Of a stretch of DNA of 64,000 nucleotides, positions 32,856-46,600 are shown piece after piece. Made by a program: the position numbers and the translations under genes. The DNA is from Archegozetes longisetosus (Eukaryota > Arthropoda > Arachnida > Sarcoptiformes > Trhypochthoniidae): contig JAEMBT020000008.1 of the NCBI GenBank assembly GCA_018873245.2, forward strand, positions 8,710,238 through 8,774,237, written 5' to 3'. The notes beneath the pieces were generated by a model. It ran no database searches. It was not told where the DNA came from and was given only the letters and a program-made list of their open reading frames with translations. The stretch's first letter is position 1; each line of letters opens with the position of its first letter.

Positions 32856-35800
32856 ATGATAATAGCGTCAAATCTATTATGGGCGGAATGGATCTCATTC
32901 TCAGCATCAGTTTCATTGTTAGGCATTCTCACACTTTATTTCTCAAGTTTTGTGCCCGAAGCGCTTCAGCGTATTTTCCGATATGGAAAGACAGCCGAGT
33001 CGAGGGTGGATGACATCAAGAAACTCCACAAGATAGAGATACCCAAAAAGTATTTACTTGATTCTAATTAAAAATTGCTTTTATCTCTATGCGTTAAAAA
33101 AGTCTTTTCATAATTAAAGTATTTGTAGAAAAAGTTTAATTTTGTAAAACTTCGTTATTACGATGTTTGTCGAGTATATACAAACTTTTTGAGTGAAAGA
33201 TTGATCGAGGCTTTCACTGTAACGAACTTTTATTGAACTTAGCTTTTTTACTCCAATGCCTTAATTTATGCAAAAGTTATAAACGAGAAAAATTTAGTTC
33301 TCTTTCTGGGCATCAATTATTAGTTAATAATCTCTTTCTCACTGACTCTTTTTCGATATTTATTTTTACATTTATTAGTATTTAGTTTGAGAGTAGAAAA
33401 AAGTTTCTCTTTTAATAACTTCCTCATAGATATGATACAAAAATAGAAAAGTGTTATAAAAAGCTTCAGACATAGGCTGGGGATTAAAATCAAAAGTGTT
33501 TAAAATTAAAATCAAGTCTAAAGATAATTATATCTTTCAATAATTTTGAGCTAATTTTTATTCCTTTTGAACTCTGTTCTAAAATTATATCATAAGCCCA
33601 GAACTTAAAGTATTTAACCAAATGAAAGTTTACTTAAAAGTTGAAACAATTGATTTGATTGTTGTGGCTCTTACGATAAGAACTTTCCACCAACCAACTA
33701 ACCATTATTTTTGTTATGGCACAAAAGCGCCTAGAATCGCGATAAGAGCTTTCATTACTAGAAGCTTGAGAAAAAAACGTTTATTAATTACTTCGTTCAT
33801 TAGCTCCTATTTACTCTAAGGTAATTAATATGTTGCTTTTCTCATGCCTTAAGTTTAGTCTCATTTTAATGGCTTACATCAAACTTTTCAGACCACTATT
33901 TCAGTCAATTTAGTATCAGTTTCTATTTTTGCAAACTTATCAATTAGGTTCACTGAAAGTGTTTTAAAGATTGATAAATAAATGGCAAACATTTTCAGCT
34001 AATCGTAAATAGTCCTGATTTTAAGACTAGATCTTCAAACTTGGAGTCATATTCTTTTATTTGTATTCGCTCTCAGTCTAAAACCTAAAGATTTTAGATA
34101 TGAAAGTATGAAAATAGGGCTTAAAGCGAAAAACTAGATCTTTTTACTTCCTTTTGAATAAAACTTTCGCTTTATTAGACAATATTTGATATTTTAGTTC
34201 ATTTCCGATTGTTAAGACTATTCGATTATCAGTGTTGTCAACTGCATAATAAAGGTATTTATAAGTATTCCATCAATTAAGAATATCTTTTCAATCAAAT
34301 TAGTATAAGTTATAAACTTTTAACATAGTTTTATTATCATATCTATAAATAGTTAATAACTGACCTGTAAATTAATAAGTCTAGATAACTCTCTATTGAT
34401 ACTTGCGATTCCTGAGTTTGCGATCTGTTAACGAACGTTTCCTTCTTTTATGAATCAAATTGTAAAGTATGCACATTAGTAAAGAAACTTCAATAACAAA
34501 ATATATTTATTTGATTAAGAGTTTATCGTGTCATAAATAAATAGAGTGCGCAATCAAATCTTTATTTATTTAAGACTATCGTTTGTGTTCTTAATATTTT
34601 CATTCTAGACTTTGAGATACCTTAGGATTTGTCATCAGTTATGATTCAATTTTAATTCTTGTTAACTGATAGTGAAAACGAACTTTTTGTTTAACATATC
34701 ATTAATCAAACATTAGTTTTTTGGGATGAAAACTTTGGTTTATGAACAAAATATCTCAAATTAACAAAGCTTATCAAAAATGAAATAAAATTTCATAGAG
34801 TTATAGTTACAAATGATATTAAATTTGTTGAGGTAATCATGAATTTTGACTATCCATTCTACAATTGAGAGTAGAGAACACTATTTTGATATTAGAACTT
34901 AGTTTGAAGCACTGTTCTGTTGTAACAAATAAAGCATGCTTACAATCAGCTCCGATAGTGCTTTACTTTCAAGAAGATTTATTCATGGATTCCGAGAAAC
35001 TTTAATAAATCTTAGAATCTGGTGCCTTTAAATTGAGTTTTGAATTATGGATTTCTCAGTCTGTTTCAGTATAACAATCGATAGCTTCGTCTAATTCTAC
35101 GAATAACATTAAGCTTTTAGACTTGAATTAAATCTAAATTTTCAAAACTTCTAAAGTTCTCAAATTTCAAAGTTCTTCTCGTGAAACAGATTTTAAATTT
35201 TCAGATGAATCTATTGTTAAGATAATCCAAGTGAATAAGAAATGAAGCACTAGCAATCAGGAACTGTTCGAAGTCTCAGAACTTCTTTTGTCAATTCTGT
35301 TGTCGCTTTAATGAATTGATAAAAGCTTTTATTATAAAATCTGGCTTTCTTATTGATTCTTTTGAACAAAACCGCATCAATGCCCAGAACCAAAGAGAAC
35401 TAAACATAATCCGATCAAGTATTTAATCAAAAAAAGATTATTATGACACTTTTTTCTTATCTCGATCCAAACAATTAGGTGGTTCTATCATTTCTATGTC
35501 TTCGCGTGCAGTTTCTATATCATCCTTTCGTGGTCTGTATTTCAAGTTTACATATTTAGAACTAAAGTTCCAGATGTGATAGAAATACTTCTCGACTCAT
35601 TTGTTGGAACTCATCGAAGAGCATCAGGTACTAAAGATGACTTTGTTCGCATTCAATACATTTAAAACTTGAAATTTTTGCTTTCAGTCGCACCCGAATC
35701 AGTAATACTGGCAATGATTCTAATTATGATTCAGGTGAGTCGTCGGCTTTACGAGTGCACACAATTGAGCATCTATTCTGATGGCAAAATGAACATAGTA

Positions 35801-36781
35801 CACTATTTGACCGGATATTCATTCTATTTCGGTGTCGGACTATCACTATTGGCCGAAGCACCTGGTTTTACGAGTCGTGGTACTTATTACTCATATAAAT
35901 ATCTTTTTTGTGAACTTTTTTTGTTATGAAAACTCTTTTCTTCAGGTTTGACTGATATAGTCATTCATTGCAGTGATTTTATATCATTAAATCATTTTGT
36001 TGGTATAATTGTATTCGCGATTGCGTCTTTTGTTCAGTTTAGAAGTCATGTCATTCTCGCGAGTCTGAGAAAAGATAGTAAAGGTATTAAAAATTGTGCT
36101 TTTCTAGTGTCTTATTCGATTTCTTTGTCTCAATGTTGTTATAAACCACACTCATATTTGGAGTTAGGTATAATTGATTAAAGACTAACAAAACTAAATC
36201 TAAACTTTCAAGAAATTATTGGTGAGCGTCAACTCTAACAGTGTAGAAACAGCCAAACAATAAAGGCTTTTTTCAATTACCAATCACTTTCTATAAGAAA
36301 TAACAATAAAAGTTGCTATAAAATAAGTAATTCCAAGTTTCTATTGAAAAACATAAATTTTTCTGAGAAAGCTTAGAATTAAAAATTTAGCTGAAACAAC
36401 GAGATAAGTGAGCGCTACAAAAGTAGTCACTTATGCTGCTGTTCAGCAAACAGTTTAAATTGTAGCGAAAAACTTATTTCCAACAATAAAAGCTAAGATA
36501 AATCAAATTTCTAACTGATAGGTCGAGTTGTAACTTACCAGCATTCGATTCCACGCGGAGATTGGTTTGAATTAGTTTCCTGTCCTCATTATTTCGCCGA
36601 AATTATGATCTATTTGTCACTATCACTAGTACTGAACGGCCGAAGTACGACCTGGTGGATGGTCTGCTCGTTCGTGGTCACAAACCAAATAATTGTGGGC
36701 CTATTCAATCATCAGTGGTATTTAGACAACTTCAAAGACTACCCTAAAGCTCGAAAAGCTATTATACCATTCGTTATATAA
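32856..36781 (+). CDS. SRD5A3: Polyprenal reductase (SRD5A3 homologue), 5 exons
   Basis: Exons: 32856-33049, 35479-35627, 35688-35879, 35946-36083, 36522-36781; 933 bases, 310 residues, phases all match. Human SRD5A3 is about 318 residues. The protein is an ER multi-pass enzyme of the steroid 5-alpha-reductase family that saturates the alpha-isoprene unit in the polyprenol-to-dolichol route, thereby feeding N-glycosylation. Diagnostic marks: F-R-Y-G-K-T near residue 47, I-P-K-K-W-F-Y-H-F-Y-V at the exon 1/2 join, R-R-L-Y-E-C near 128, H-V-I-L-A-S-L-R-K near 215, then I-P-R-G-D-W-F-E-L-V-S-C-P-H-Y and the C-terminal S/N-H-Q-W-Y...Y-P-K-A-R-K-A of the cofactor-binding half. Hydrophobic segments run throughout. 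Intron 1 is 2.4 kb, the others 60-438 bases. The 3' end converges on the minus-strand gene 494 bases away. I am confident of the family and fairly confident of the SRD5A3 subtype. Confidence 0.92.
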
Positions 36782-37275
36782 GTATTTAATTATATAATAT
36801 TGAGCTTTAAATTGATTTAAGAACCTTTTATTTTACTTACTATTAACTATTTTTCTCTTATACTTTAATTATTTACGCGAAATGTTTGACTAATCTTCAT
36901 ATTTTAATTAAAAAATTTTTAAACTTTTGGTTATTATTGCTACTAATCAATCAATTCAGGTTTCAATCTAAGAAAAACTTTTATTATAAAACATTTATAA
37001 AACGATTTTTTGAAAGATAATGATTTACAAACTGTTTAAAAAGTATTTTTTTACATTACTTACAAGTATTTCAATTCAAAAGTCTAAATATTAGTTATTT
37101 GAGTGATCAGAACAAAAGATGAAAATTTGAATGAGTGTGAAAATCGAAAACAAGTGACACATAATTAAGAACTAGGGAGAAATATAAAATTAAGTTTTAA
37201 AATCTATATAAAGTTATGAATGAATGATATGTTGAAGTATTGAAAACAAGGATCAAGTTTTCAAATACAAGACAC
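36782..37275. other. Gap between two convergent 3' ends
   Basis: 494 bases holding the 3' untranslated parts of both neighbours. No clear AATAAA was found close to either stop codon, so cleavage sites cannot be placed. Confidence 0.4.
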
Positions 37276-38529
37276 TTAACCGTCTCTTGAGCTTCTTTTT
37301 GAACCATTACTGATTTTTGCAACTTTGAATTTGGGACCAGTTGATGAGTTGGCACATCGAGTGATAATAATATTAATACCATTGAGAACAAACACTTCAT
37401 TCAACTCATCCTTCTTTTTGTTCTTATTGATAAAAGCAGTTAATCTCTTTTCGTTGGACAACTTGTGACAATCAATGTGATTTGCTGATCTCTTCAGTGA
37501 TCTAACTAACGGTTCTGAACTATTATTAGTTTGACTATTCAGGTGACTATTACTAGAAGTGTCTTTAGTACGAAATCTTTTTCCTAGCTTACTGAAGATT
37601 TGAGTTTTAAAATTTTTTATATCAATATTCCAATGTTTTAGCTTAATATGATTTTCGATAACAGATCTATTTGACGAGTCGGTAAAGTATTCGCAGAAAA
37701 CACATTTGAATCCGGTATCGATTGATGAATACATAAGTTTTATATCTTCGATGATGTTGAGAGTTGTTTTCCTGTTATTTAATTCAAACTTATTTAAAAT
37801 AATCTGGCAATTCTTCAGCTTATTATCAGTACTTTTGGTCCGATTCTGAGCCTCTGTTTGGGTCTCATTCCTATCGGCCTTTAATTTGCTTCTAGTGTTA
37901 TACCCATTACTGCTATTATCGTCATCTTTGGTCTGATTGTCACTAGTTTTTGGCTTTAGTTTGTCGAAAAGGGCTCTCAAACACTTGCCTCTATTTTTGA
38001 TAACAGGTTTAGCTTTCCGTTTACGTCTTCGAATGCTAGACCTAAGACTGACTTCTGACTCGACTGGAGAAAATAGAAAATAAATAAAAATGCCAACAAT
38101 ATAAATACATAAAAACATGTGGTAAACCGAAAAATCAACAGCCTATTGATGAAAAACAGATATTTTTTGTACCATTATTTGTGATATCAGTTGCTGAAGT
38201 CGTGTCCAAACTCTGATCTATTTTGATGATGTCGAGAATGTCATCAATTGCTGGAAAACAGAAATAAAATTTTTTAATAACTGTTTTAAAATATACGATA
38301 AAAACAGTTTTCGCTAAGACTTACGATTTTCTGTGTCAATGCATTGGTCGATGAAGTCATTGAATAACTGCTGATTAATTGGATTAAGAACTGTATCGTT
38401 ATCTTCATAGTAGTCAAGAATGTCACCAAAACCTGACTCATCGCTCTCTTGATCTTCACTTAGACTGAAGTGAACACTACTTAAATCAAATTCGAGGTCA
38501 CTATCGCTTAACACACCATTTGATGACAT
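37276..38529 (-). CDS. Uncharacterised basic protein with one C2H2-like zinc finger
   Basis: Exons on the minus strand: 38529-38325, 38250-38173, 38063-37276; 1071 bases, 356 residues, phases match. The start is the ATG at 38529; the open frame extends five codons upstream only through a TTG. Residues 1-90 are acidic and Ser/Asp-rich, then comes a basic stretch (R-R-R-K-R-K-A-K-P, ~106-114) that looks like a nuclear localisation signal. A single finger of the form C-x2-C-x14-H-x4-H (FKCVFCEYF ... HIKLKH) lies at ~215-238. The rest is Asn/Lys/Ser-rich and probably disordered. A TATA box sits 82 bases upstream. I do not recognise the family; a nuclear DNA- or RNA-binding role is an inference from the finger and basic tract. 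Confidence 0.78.
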
Positions 38530-38610
38530 TCTTTTGGACGTCAACTAATCATTAAAACGGTTAACAACTTTAGACACAATTAAGACTTGACGCCAATTCG
38601 TAGGAACTGT

Positions 38611-38619
38611 CTATTTATA
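38611..38619 (-). promoter_or_regulatory. TATA box (TATAAATAG) of the zinc-finger gene
   Basis: TATAAATAG on the minus strand. About 30 bases downstream is a TCAAGT initiator-like motif (near 38588), giving a leader of about 60 bases to the ATG at 38529. The spacing fits a focused promoter. Confidence 0.5.
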
Positions 38620-41302
38620 GTGTCCGTATTAAGTCCTCAAATCAATTTGACTTTTGATTCAAAGTTTGCATAACGTGTGGCCTATGTTTGCATTGCATAA
38701 GCATCTAATGACTAACAACCAATAGTCTATAGATGTTAGGTTTTCTCACTTTTAGGCAAGTATTTCTCGGAATCCACTTTCAATAAATACCACGAATTCA
38801 CTCATATTTAATCTGACACTTTGATAAATCAGTTATTAAAACTTCAGTTTAGATCAATTGTACTATAAAACGGTTTTAATTACCAAGAAACTTTGCATCA
38901 ATTTTAATAAAACAATGATTTTTCTGAGCACATAAAACCCGAAAAATCCTCCTTAATAATTCTATAAACTATGATCAATTTTCAACTTTTAAACATGTTT
39001 TGAGAGTCAACTATTATGTTAAGCCTTTGAAATATAACGTTGGTTATTTGATAAGTTTTACTGTTTACTCAAAAAGTGATGCAGTCCTTGATAACTGTCA
39101 GTCCTTAAGCTTCAAGTTGACAAGTTTTTTGGATAGGCTTCGCTTAAAAATCTACTTTTACCCTAATTTTTGACATAAATATGAGTCATTATCATAAAAG
39201 ATATTTGTTTATTGATCTTTATACGAAATTTAATATAATATTTCAATTATTAGGCATATTATGTCATTCGATCCCTAATTCATGCGCTTTTGTGCCGACA
39301 ACAAAGTATACTTAATCAATAACTAAAGTAACAAAGATACGAAGAATAGCTTAGTTCAAACACTTCATACGAGATCTTGTGTACAGGCAAAGATATTTAA
39401 CCACTAAATATAACAAGGCCCATGTTTTGGTATAAAAATAAGTCTAACATTAATCGAGTTACCTAGCATATTTTAAAATTTTACCCAAATAAATCAAATT
39501 ATTTTTTGTCACGAAATTCGAAGAATCGTGAATCAAACAGTTTTAAGAACTAGAAGATGGCATACTCTACCCAGCTTTCTAAAATTTTTCTATAAGATAA
39601 ATTTTTTTAAGATAAACTAAACGAAAGTTCTAACTATGAAGTTATTTATCTAGAAAGTTTGAACTATTTGTAAAGTTAGTGAACCTTTGATCAAAAGTTT
39701 GAATATTTTACAGTCAGAAATTTATTTTTGATGAAACTTTGTTCCGCTTGATGTGACATCGAGCGATATCATAGCGGTCTTCAACAGATGGCAATTACCT
39801 TCTGAAGCGCAAGCGTTACATCAATTTCGCGGAGAAATAGAAATAATCCAAGTGTAGAGCATTGAAGACTCAATACTCTATTGAGCGAGAGATCATCACA
39901 ACCGCATTGAGAATGTCAAACACTTCGCTATTTGAACTCAAAGGTTATTAAAAACTTTTTTTGTTATCAAAATCTATATTTAATAAAGTGCTGGTAAATA
40001 AGTGAATTATTATTTGAAATATTTATGAAAAGTGACTGAATTTGAGGCTCGAGAAAATTTTAATAAAGTTTTGTACAAAGAATTGCAGAATAAGTGAGTT
40101 AAAAACTTAATATTGCTTCAAATTTTTGGATAAGTTACTGAAATTTTTTAGACAATTAGTGGATTAATGAGTTTTCTTCAGTGATTGACGGGAACTAAGT
40201 GGAAAAACTTTGTTTTCAGGTTTGTATCGGTTTTGGTCTTAATTGGAAAACCGTTCCAAACAATCTATTCATACAACTTATGAGAAGCTATCGCAAAAAG
40301 TGTCTTGGAGAATAATCTATAAAACAAAGAATTTTCTCGTAATCACAGCAATGAATAAGTTATTTGTGATCTTTTATTAGAAGTAATTTGAATTGATGTT
40401 TTTGCGAAGCAGTGGCGTAGCCATCAATTCTAGTTCGTTAGAGTCAGAATTTCAAATATTGTCAAATTTTTATTTAATTTTTGATATTTAGACTTCTGAA
40501 AATGAAACTATAACTATTTATCAATTTAAAGCTAGTTGTATATTAAATAAGTCCATAAGTTTGTGTGTTATCTGAAAGTGCAAACTGTAAATAATTAATA
40601 ATATATCCTGGGGTTTTATGCTTAAGTTTGAGTTGTGGGTACCCAACCATGGTAATCATCTAAGTGAATACTTACTTAGGTCATATTCCCAAAGCAAATT
40701 CTATGAGGGATGGCTTCAAAAAACATGTCTAAGACTCATCTAATATCTTTTTTCTAACGAACTAATCTAAAATTATTTGACCAACTATGATTGTACTTAG
40801 TGAATTAAACCTGTATAGACTGCCCGAATGAATATGTTTTCAAGTCTCCAGTATTAAACATTTTTTAATCAAAAGCTTGAAGTACAATTTGATAATCAAT
40901 TTAAACTGATAAATATGTCTACCTGAAAGCTATCAGATGTACTTTAAAAGAAAAACTTTACAAGAAATTAACAATACTCATGATCTGAAAAGCTGTGGTG
41001 GGGCCTGAGCATCTTGCTCCTCCGATTCCACGCTAAATTAGGCATTGCAGTGAATTAATGATCGAGTAAATACTCAATGAGAGAAATACTTTTTCTAAGG
41101 ATATAAACGCTATGAATAGTAATTCGGATATAAAGCTCAGGATCTAATCTGTTTTGGCGAACTCTATCACAGAATGATCTAATATATTGTTTGATGATTA
41201 AAGACTTCTTTCTGAATATAAGATAAAATGCGGAGTCAAAGAAATCAAAGAGATCCAGAATTATTAGATGCTTCGAGAGAAGTTCTTTTGATTTGGAACT
41301 CA
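38620..41302. other. Start of gene desert, nothing recognised
   Basis: AT-rich. A locally GC-richer part at 39740-39850 contains a 21-base near-palindrome (39745-39765, CGCTTGATGT then its complement) but no gene. The 82-codon minus frame at 41055-41303 has no domain or splice support. Confidence 0.45.
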
Positions 41303-41385
41303 ATATGTCAGGTTAGTCAATAAGCTCTCGATCTCTTATGTATTGCAGCCAATAAGCCGGCAACTCATTGACTGACCTGATATAT
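41303..41385. repeat. 83-bp hairpin-forming inverted repeat (tiny MITE or hairpin RNA locus)
   Basis: Arms of 22 bases (41303-41324 and 41364-41385) match at 19 positions; the left arm reads ATATGTCAGGTTAGTCAATA followed by AG. The loop is about 39 bases. The ATAT-containing ends fit a TA-targeting MITE; a hairpin precursor RNA is a less likely alternative. Confidence 0.5.
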
Positions 41386-42417
41386 CATGAAATTATTTTG
41401 CGCTCAAGTAGTTAATAAAAATAGATTTGAAAATCTTTATGAGGGCTCTTCAAATAGTGATTATATTTTCATTATCCGAAAGCACGAGAAAAACTAATTA
41501 ATTTTCGGAATAATTTTGTGAATACTTATTGCGGAGTATTTTCTACGTATTCGTATGAAGTTAAATTGATTTTCTATATCCATAGAATAAATATTGAATA
41601 GAATTTAGAGAATCTGTTTTATGCTTTAGGTTCGAATACATGTATGTCTAAAATAAACTTTTGTCCTATCTCAATACTAGGTAAATATTTAATGAAATCT
41701 TATTTCATTTAATGGCAACGATTTGATAGTTACTAATTGAAAGCATTTTCGTCCAATCAATGATAGCCAGAAAAGGATTTCACACAATTGAAAGTGTTTT
41801 CTAAATATTTCATCATTCATGACATGTAGTCAAAAGAGTGTGGGTTTTTCTCAGTAAAATATTGAATTACCTCTGAATGATTTAAAAGTTTGATGTGATG
41901 TTAGCGGGTTTAAACTAGAAAAATTGAGTTAACATGACTGAGAAAACCACTGCTTTAATGATGTTATGGTTTCGAAATGGGTAGGAATTTAAGAACTTCT
42001 TTCGAATTTAAGAATTTCTTTGAGAAATTCTTTTAAGTAAATAACAAAAACTAGGATTTGAGGAAAATCGATACATTATTTCTCAAAAAGCCCAAACTAG
42101 AAGTTCAAATGTTGAGTATGGAACACATTCGCACTTATGGACTAGTAATGGTTTGAGACCTAATCCTAGAATGTCTATAGAGAAAAAGAAAAGCGAGGCA
42201 CAACATTATTAATGATTGAATAAATCAGTTTCACTTTTATTGGGTTTCCATCAAACTCATTGGTCAGAAAAGGACTCACTCATCTAACACTACATAAAAC
42301 TTGTTTCATATGTATTGAACATTAAGTAATAATGTTATCAAAAACCTATTACTATTGGGATTACAGAATAATACGTTCCGTTTGTATCATAATTGGATGG
42401 TTTAGTCCTCTTTGTTC

Positions 42418-42419
<2 letters not shown>
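41386..42419. other. Gene desert, nothing recognised
   Basis: AT-rich unique-looking DNA with no supported gene or repeat. Confidence 0.4.

Positions 42420-42478
<59 letters not shown>
42420..42478 (+). repeat. (CT)n dinucleotide microsatellite, about 29 units
   Basis: Uninterrupted CT/TC repeat of 59 bases; on the other strand it is (GA)n, the type of sequence bound by GAGA-factor proteins in insects. The open frame that runs through it (42332-42535) is an artefact of the repeat coding for Leu-Ser. Confidence 0.97.
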
Positions 42479-42481
<3 letters not shown>

Positions 42482-43226
42482 GTCTTTAACTTAGTTTTGA
42501 TCTTAAAGACTGGAAGTTTGCTAGACGTAAAGTAAAGAATTTGTGAAAGAATAAAAAACCGTTAATTTCAGTTCAATATCCAGTTTATAAGCCGAACATT
42601 CATTTCAAATATAAGATGCTTGAAACTATTTTAAACTTTAGATGTTTCTAAGAACTTTAGAACTAAGAAAAAATGTTGTTTTGTTTTCTGAAATATGATA
42701 TAAGCTAATTTGAATCAATATATTATGAGCTAAATTAAGAGCTGATATAAGTACTTCTCATTAGTTTTTACATAATTTCAAGTTTAATAAGTGGTTTCAC
42801 CATAATAGTAGTTATCATGCCCAGAAGTATATTTGAATCAATAACTTGAAGAGACTTTCTCACATAAATGAATAAATCCATAGGAAGCATGAGTTTTTAA
42901 GTCAAATTCAATGGAGACTTGATTTAGTCGTATGGGAAGTCCAAGTGATTAGAATTTAAAATTAAATTCTGCTCAAAAAGTGAATGACAATAAATTGTTT
43001 TTTGATGTCAAAAGCTTTAAGATCTTCTTAAACTTCAATTAATTTTCTTTCAAGCTTCTAATCCTTGGCATAAATACTTTGCTTTACATCCTGTGCCCTA
43101 ATTTAAATATTAATTGGACGTATAAATCTTTTAGAACATAGTAAGAGTTAAAAAACCGTTATTAGATTTGAAACATTTTACACTCAACAAATCATATGAG
43201 AATGAGAGCAGGACAGTGAACAAACA

Positions 43227-43677
43227 TAGGTGGTCATCCTTTTAGTTTGCAATAGGACAGCTCCGATTATTTTTTGTTGCAATAAAAAATGCTGTTTATC
43301 TAGCACTTCAAAAATACTGAACTGTAAATCGTTTGATCATTTATACAATGTTTGACTGGGTAAGGAAACCAACATCGAATAGCTTAAGGTGAATTTGTTC
43401 CTATTTTCGATTATATTGCCATTCATTTTGCTCCTTATATTCCTTGTTGTCACTCATTTACATAAGCACGTTTGAATTAGCCTCCTATCAAAAGTGGAAA
43501 AGTATATTCATAACAAAATAAAAGTCTAGACTTTATTAATTGTCCGTAATTTTCTTTAGTTTTTAAATAAATGAATAAGATTGCGACTATACTTTTGTTT
43601 GACTTATTTAATAAGTTTACTCAAAATATCTGATAGCTGTCCTGTTTTCAGATATTTAGTCAATTGTTACCCTATTC
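43227..43677. mobile_element. Possible old hAT-like MITE
   Basis: The left end reads AGGTGGTCATCC and continues to a GGACAGCTCCGAT block; the right end reversed reads AGGGTAACAATTG and continues to GGACAGCTATCAG. Both ends resemble the start of the element at 10259-11337 (GGGTGACCACC ... GGGACAGTTCCG). The similarity is weak and no target duplication is clear. Confidence 0.35.
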
Positions 43678-46600
43678 AGAGTAGAAATTGTGAATATTTT
43701 AGTTTTCAATAAACCTACAGATAATATGTTATCCAGAAAAGTCCAACGCATGCAGTTATTGATGCCATCGATTTTGAGCATCAATTTTATGTTTGAATTG
43801 TTTTTCCTCTGACAGTTCAAATTTTGCTGCGCTTATTTATTCTCCTATTTTTGTTAGTATACACACAAAACTTCATTCCATCTCTACCCTAAAGCACAAA
43901 ATATAGGTTTTAGGCCTCAAAACAATTTTTTTATGTTTGGTAACCTCTCTTGTTATATGAGTATCTCTTTTCTCCTCTTTTACTCTTTTCTCATAACTCT
44001 TTAAGTTTGCGTCTTTGACTTTACTCAGTGATGCGATCCTTTTGAGTGCTCCAAACGCCTCGTTATCATTAGGACTCAAATTGTGTTTCTTTTGATGAAT
44101 TGCGAGCAGAAAATTTGAGAAAATTTTTGCTCTCTATGCATCGTAACTCTATTGTATAGTTGATTCATTTGACTATTTCTCTCTTCCGGGTTTATGTTTG
44201 AAATTTTATCATTTTTCTCTTTAATTATAACATTCTTCACTTTATATGTATTTATAATTTGGTAAATCATTAAACTCTTCGAACGAAGTCTTATGAACTT
44301 CTAGCGGAATATTATCTAAATATATTCTAAAGAAAAAAGATTATCGATTTTCATAGCTAGAAGTTTATAATACTCTTAGTTTTGTATATTTCTATCAAAT
44401 TCTTCAAAGGTTTTCGTTAACATGAGGAGTAAAAACTTTTAGTCATAAAAAATGAATTTATTGTGTAAGCAAATCACTTAATATCGATCCTTAAGTTTAT
44501 ATTCTGGATCTTTTTTATTCTTTTCAAAGCTATAACAAAATTACGTCCAATACATAAAAATTGAAATAATGATAAGCTTTGTATTGTTGTCGACCGCATG
44601 AGAACCATGTTTTCTAGAGCTCATATCATTTGCGTTATCGGTCATAAAAAGATTTATTCTCTCTTTAAATGTTTTGATTCCGATATCTTTCAGAGACATA
44701 CATGTTTAGGAAGCACTCTATTTAACTGAATTAAGTTCACTCTTATATTCAATCTTTGAAGCACAAGCAAAACTAAAAGTTAGGCAAAACATTACCCATT
44801 TTAACAAATAGTTGACAATCGAGAAGTAAAACTCATCTTCTCTATTAGAAGACATGAAAAATTGAGTTAAAAAAAGTTTGCAATTAGTAGAAAAGACTGT
44901 TTTCTGCTCTTTGATAAGTGTTTTTGAATCTCTTTTTATCCACGATGGAATTCAATAAACTTGTGTAACATAATTGGCCAACAATACTATAAAAGGTCTA
45001 GTCAATAAAATTTGATCTTTGTTCTCAGTTAAAATTGTTTATTAAGCAGGCATTTAATGCACAATTGTCGTGACCAAGATCACAAATAAAATTGTTCATT
45101 ATTATCATTATTGATGTTAACTTCTCATAGCTTTATTCAGTATCTACAGTGCGACTATGTCCTCATATATTCCGTGTTTTCACTCATTTACGGAACTTGA
45201 TCCTTATAAAAATAAGTAAAATGATTGTCGCTAAAGTTCACCATACCTTTCAAAATCCAATTGGTAGCGTGTTGGCTCAAGAAGTAATGAAAGGATACAT
45301 AACATTGCTTTCATTGAATTGGTGTTTGAATAGAGCTTCTATTATCTTCAATTTCTTATCAGAGAATTGGACGATTTTTTATTAGAGCTGAAAAGAAATA
45401 TATATTTCTCTCGAACATGCAATAAGTCAATAAGAAAACAGTGAAAGAGATATTGTTTTTGGCGAAACAAAACCTCTTTTGATCTGATCCGTAAAAGATC
45501 AATGTTTCAATTGTAGGCGTTTCTCGGGTGATTGCCATCGATATTTCTATTGAGTTGATCGCCGGCTTATGGACAAAAGAGAAGTCAAATATGTCTATTT
45601 TGACTTGTTTGTTTTATTTTGTCTAATTTAATCTATTTTATTTTGCTTTTTCATCCATGAAAGTTGAGCTAAAGTTGCTATAGAAATAGTAAAGTAGTCA
45701 GATCTCGATATTATTGACAAATTGATTTCGATAGCTTTTAGAAATAAGCTAATCAGCTTTAGTTAAATATTTCAAATATTTTCTTTTTAATTCTATGCCT
45801 ACTTGTTGTAAACAAACTTTCGAATTTAAGTCTTAAAAACCAATTCTTGGAAATGAAATATTGAACCAATTTTTTAAGCCTGAGAAATTGTTTTATATTA
45901 TTGTATTCAAGTAATTTGAGGCAGAATAAATGATTCAAATCAATCTTCATATTCAAGAGAAAAATTGATCCATCTCTGCACTTCATTTATTGCGTAAAAA
46001 ATTACTCATTTTCTGTCACTTTTTATTCTTGAGTAAGAAGTTTTAGTGTTTGCTTGTCCAAAGTGGGAAATGAACTTTTCATTGATTCAATAATCCAAAG
46101 TCTAATTAAGTCGGAACTGAAGTGTATGATAGGTAAATAAAGTTAAATGATGAAAGGTTTCCACTCAATACTCACTATAAAGCAAACCTTTGTCATAGAG
46201 AAAATTTGTTTTAACGGTAGTTCTACTTCAATTTTTATATGATTTTATGGCAGCCTCTTATACGATGAGTAGATTTATCGCATACTGACTACGATCATGA
46301 ATTTTTTAACTTGAACCAAATCTTTAACATAGATTGTTGTGTTAAAGCACACAATATAAAAAGCGTCACACTTTAAGTCGCGCAATATTTGCGCTAGAGC
46401 CTTATTTTTCAAGCTTATTTTCGCTCGGCTGAATCTTGATTCTTAAATAATTTCTTAAGAGTAGTATTTCAAAAAACTTGTATTCAATTATTAACAGATA
46501 GTATTTCTTCCTAACAGTTGAGTTATTTTTCCTTATTATATTGATTGCGTAGCAAGTCTTTCATTTTTCTCATAATTTAATAATCAAAATATCATTTCAA

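Noticed and set aside
41055..41303. 82-codon minus-strand frame
   Set aside because: No promoter, splice sites or domain; it ends where a hairpin repeat begins.
42332..42535. 67-codon frame with a Leu-Ser run
   Set aside because: The run is the (CT)n microsatellite; nothing else supports a gene.
43873..44270. Two adjoining minus-strand frames, charged in composition
   Set aside because: The second has no ATG (it begins at TTG), no splice model joins them and no family is recognised.
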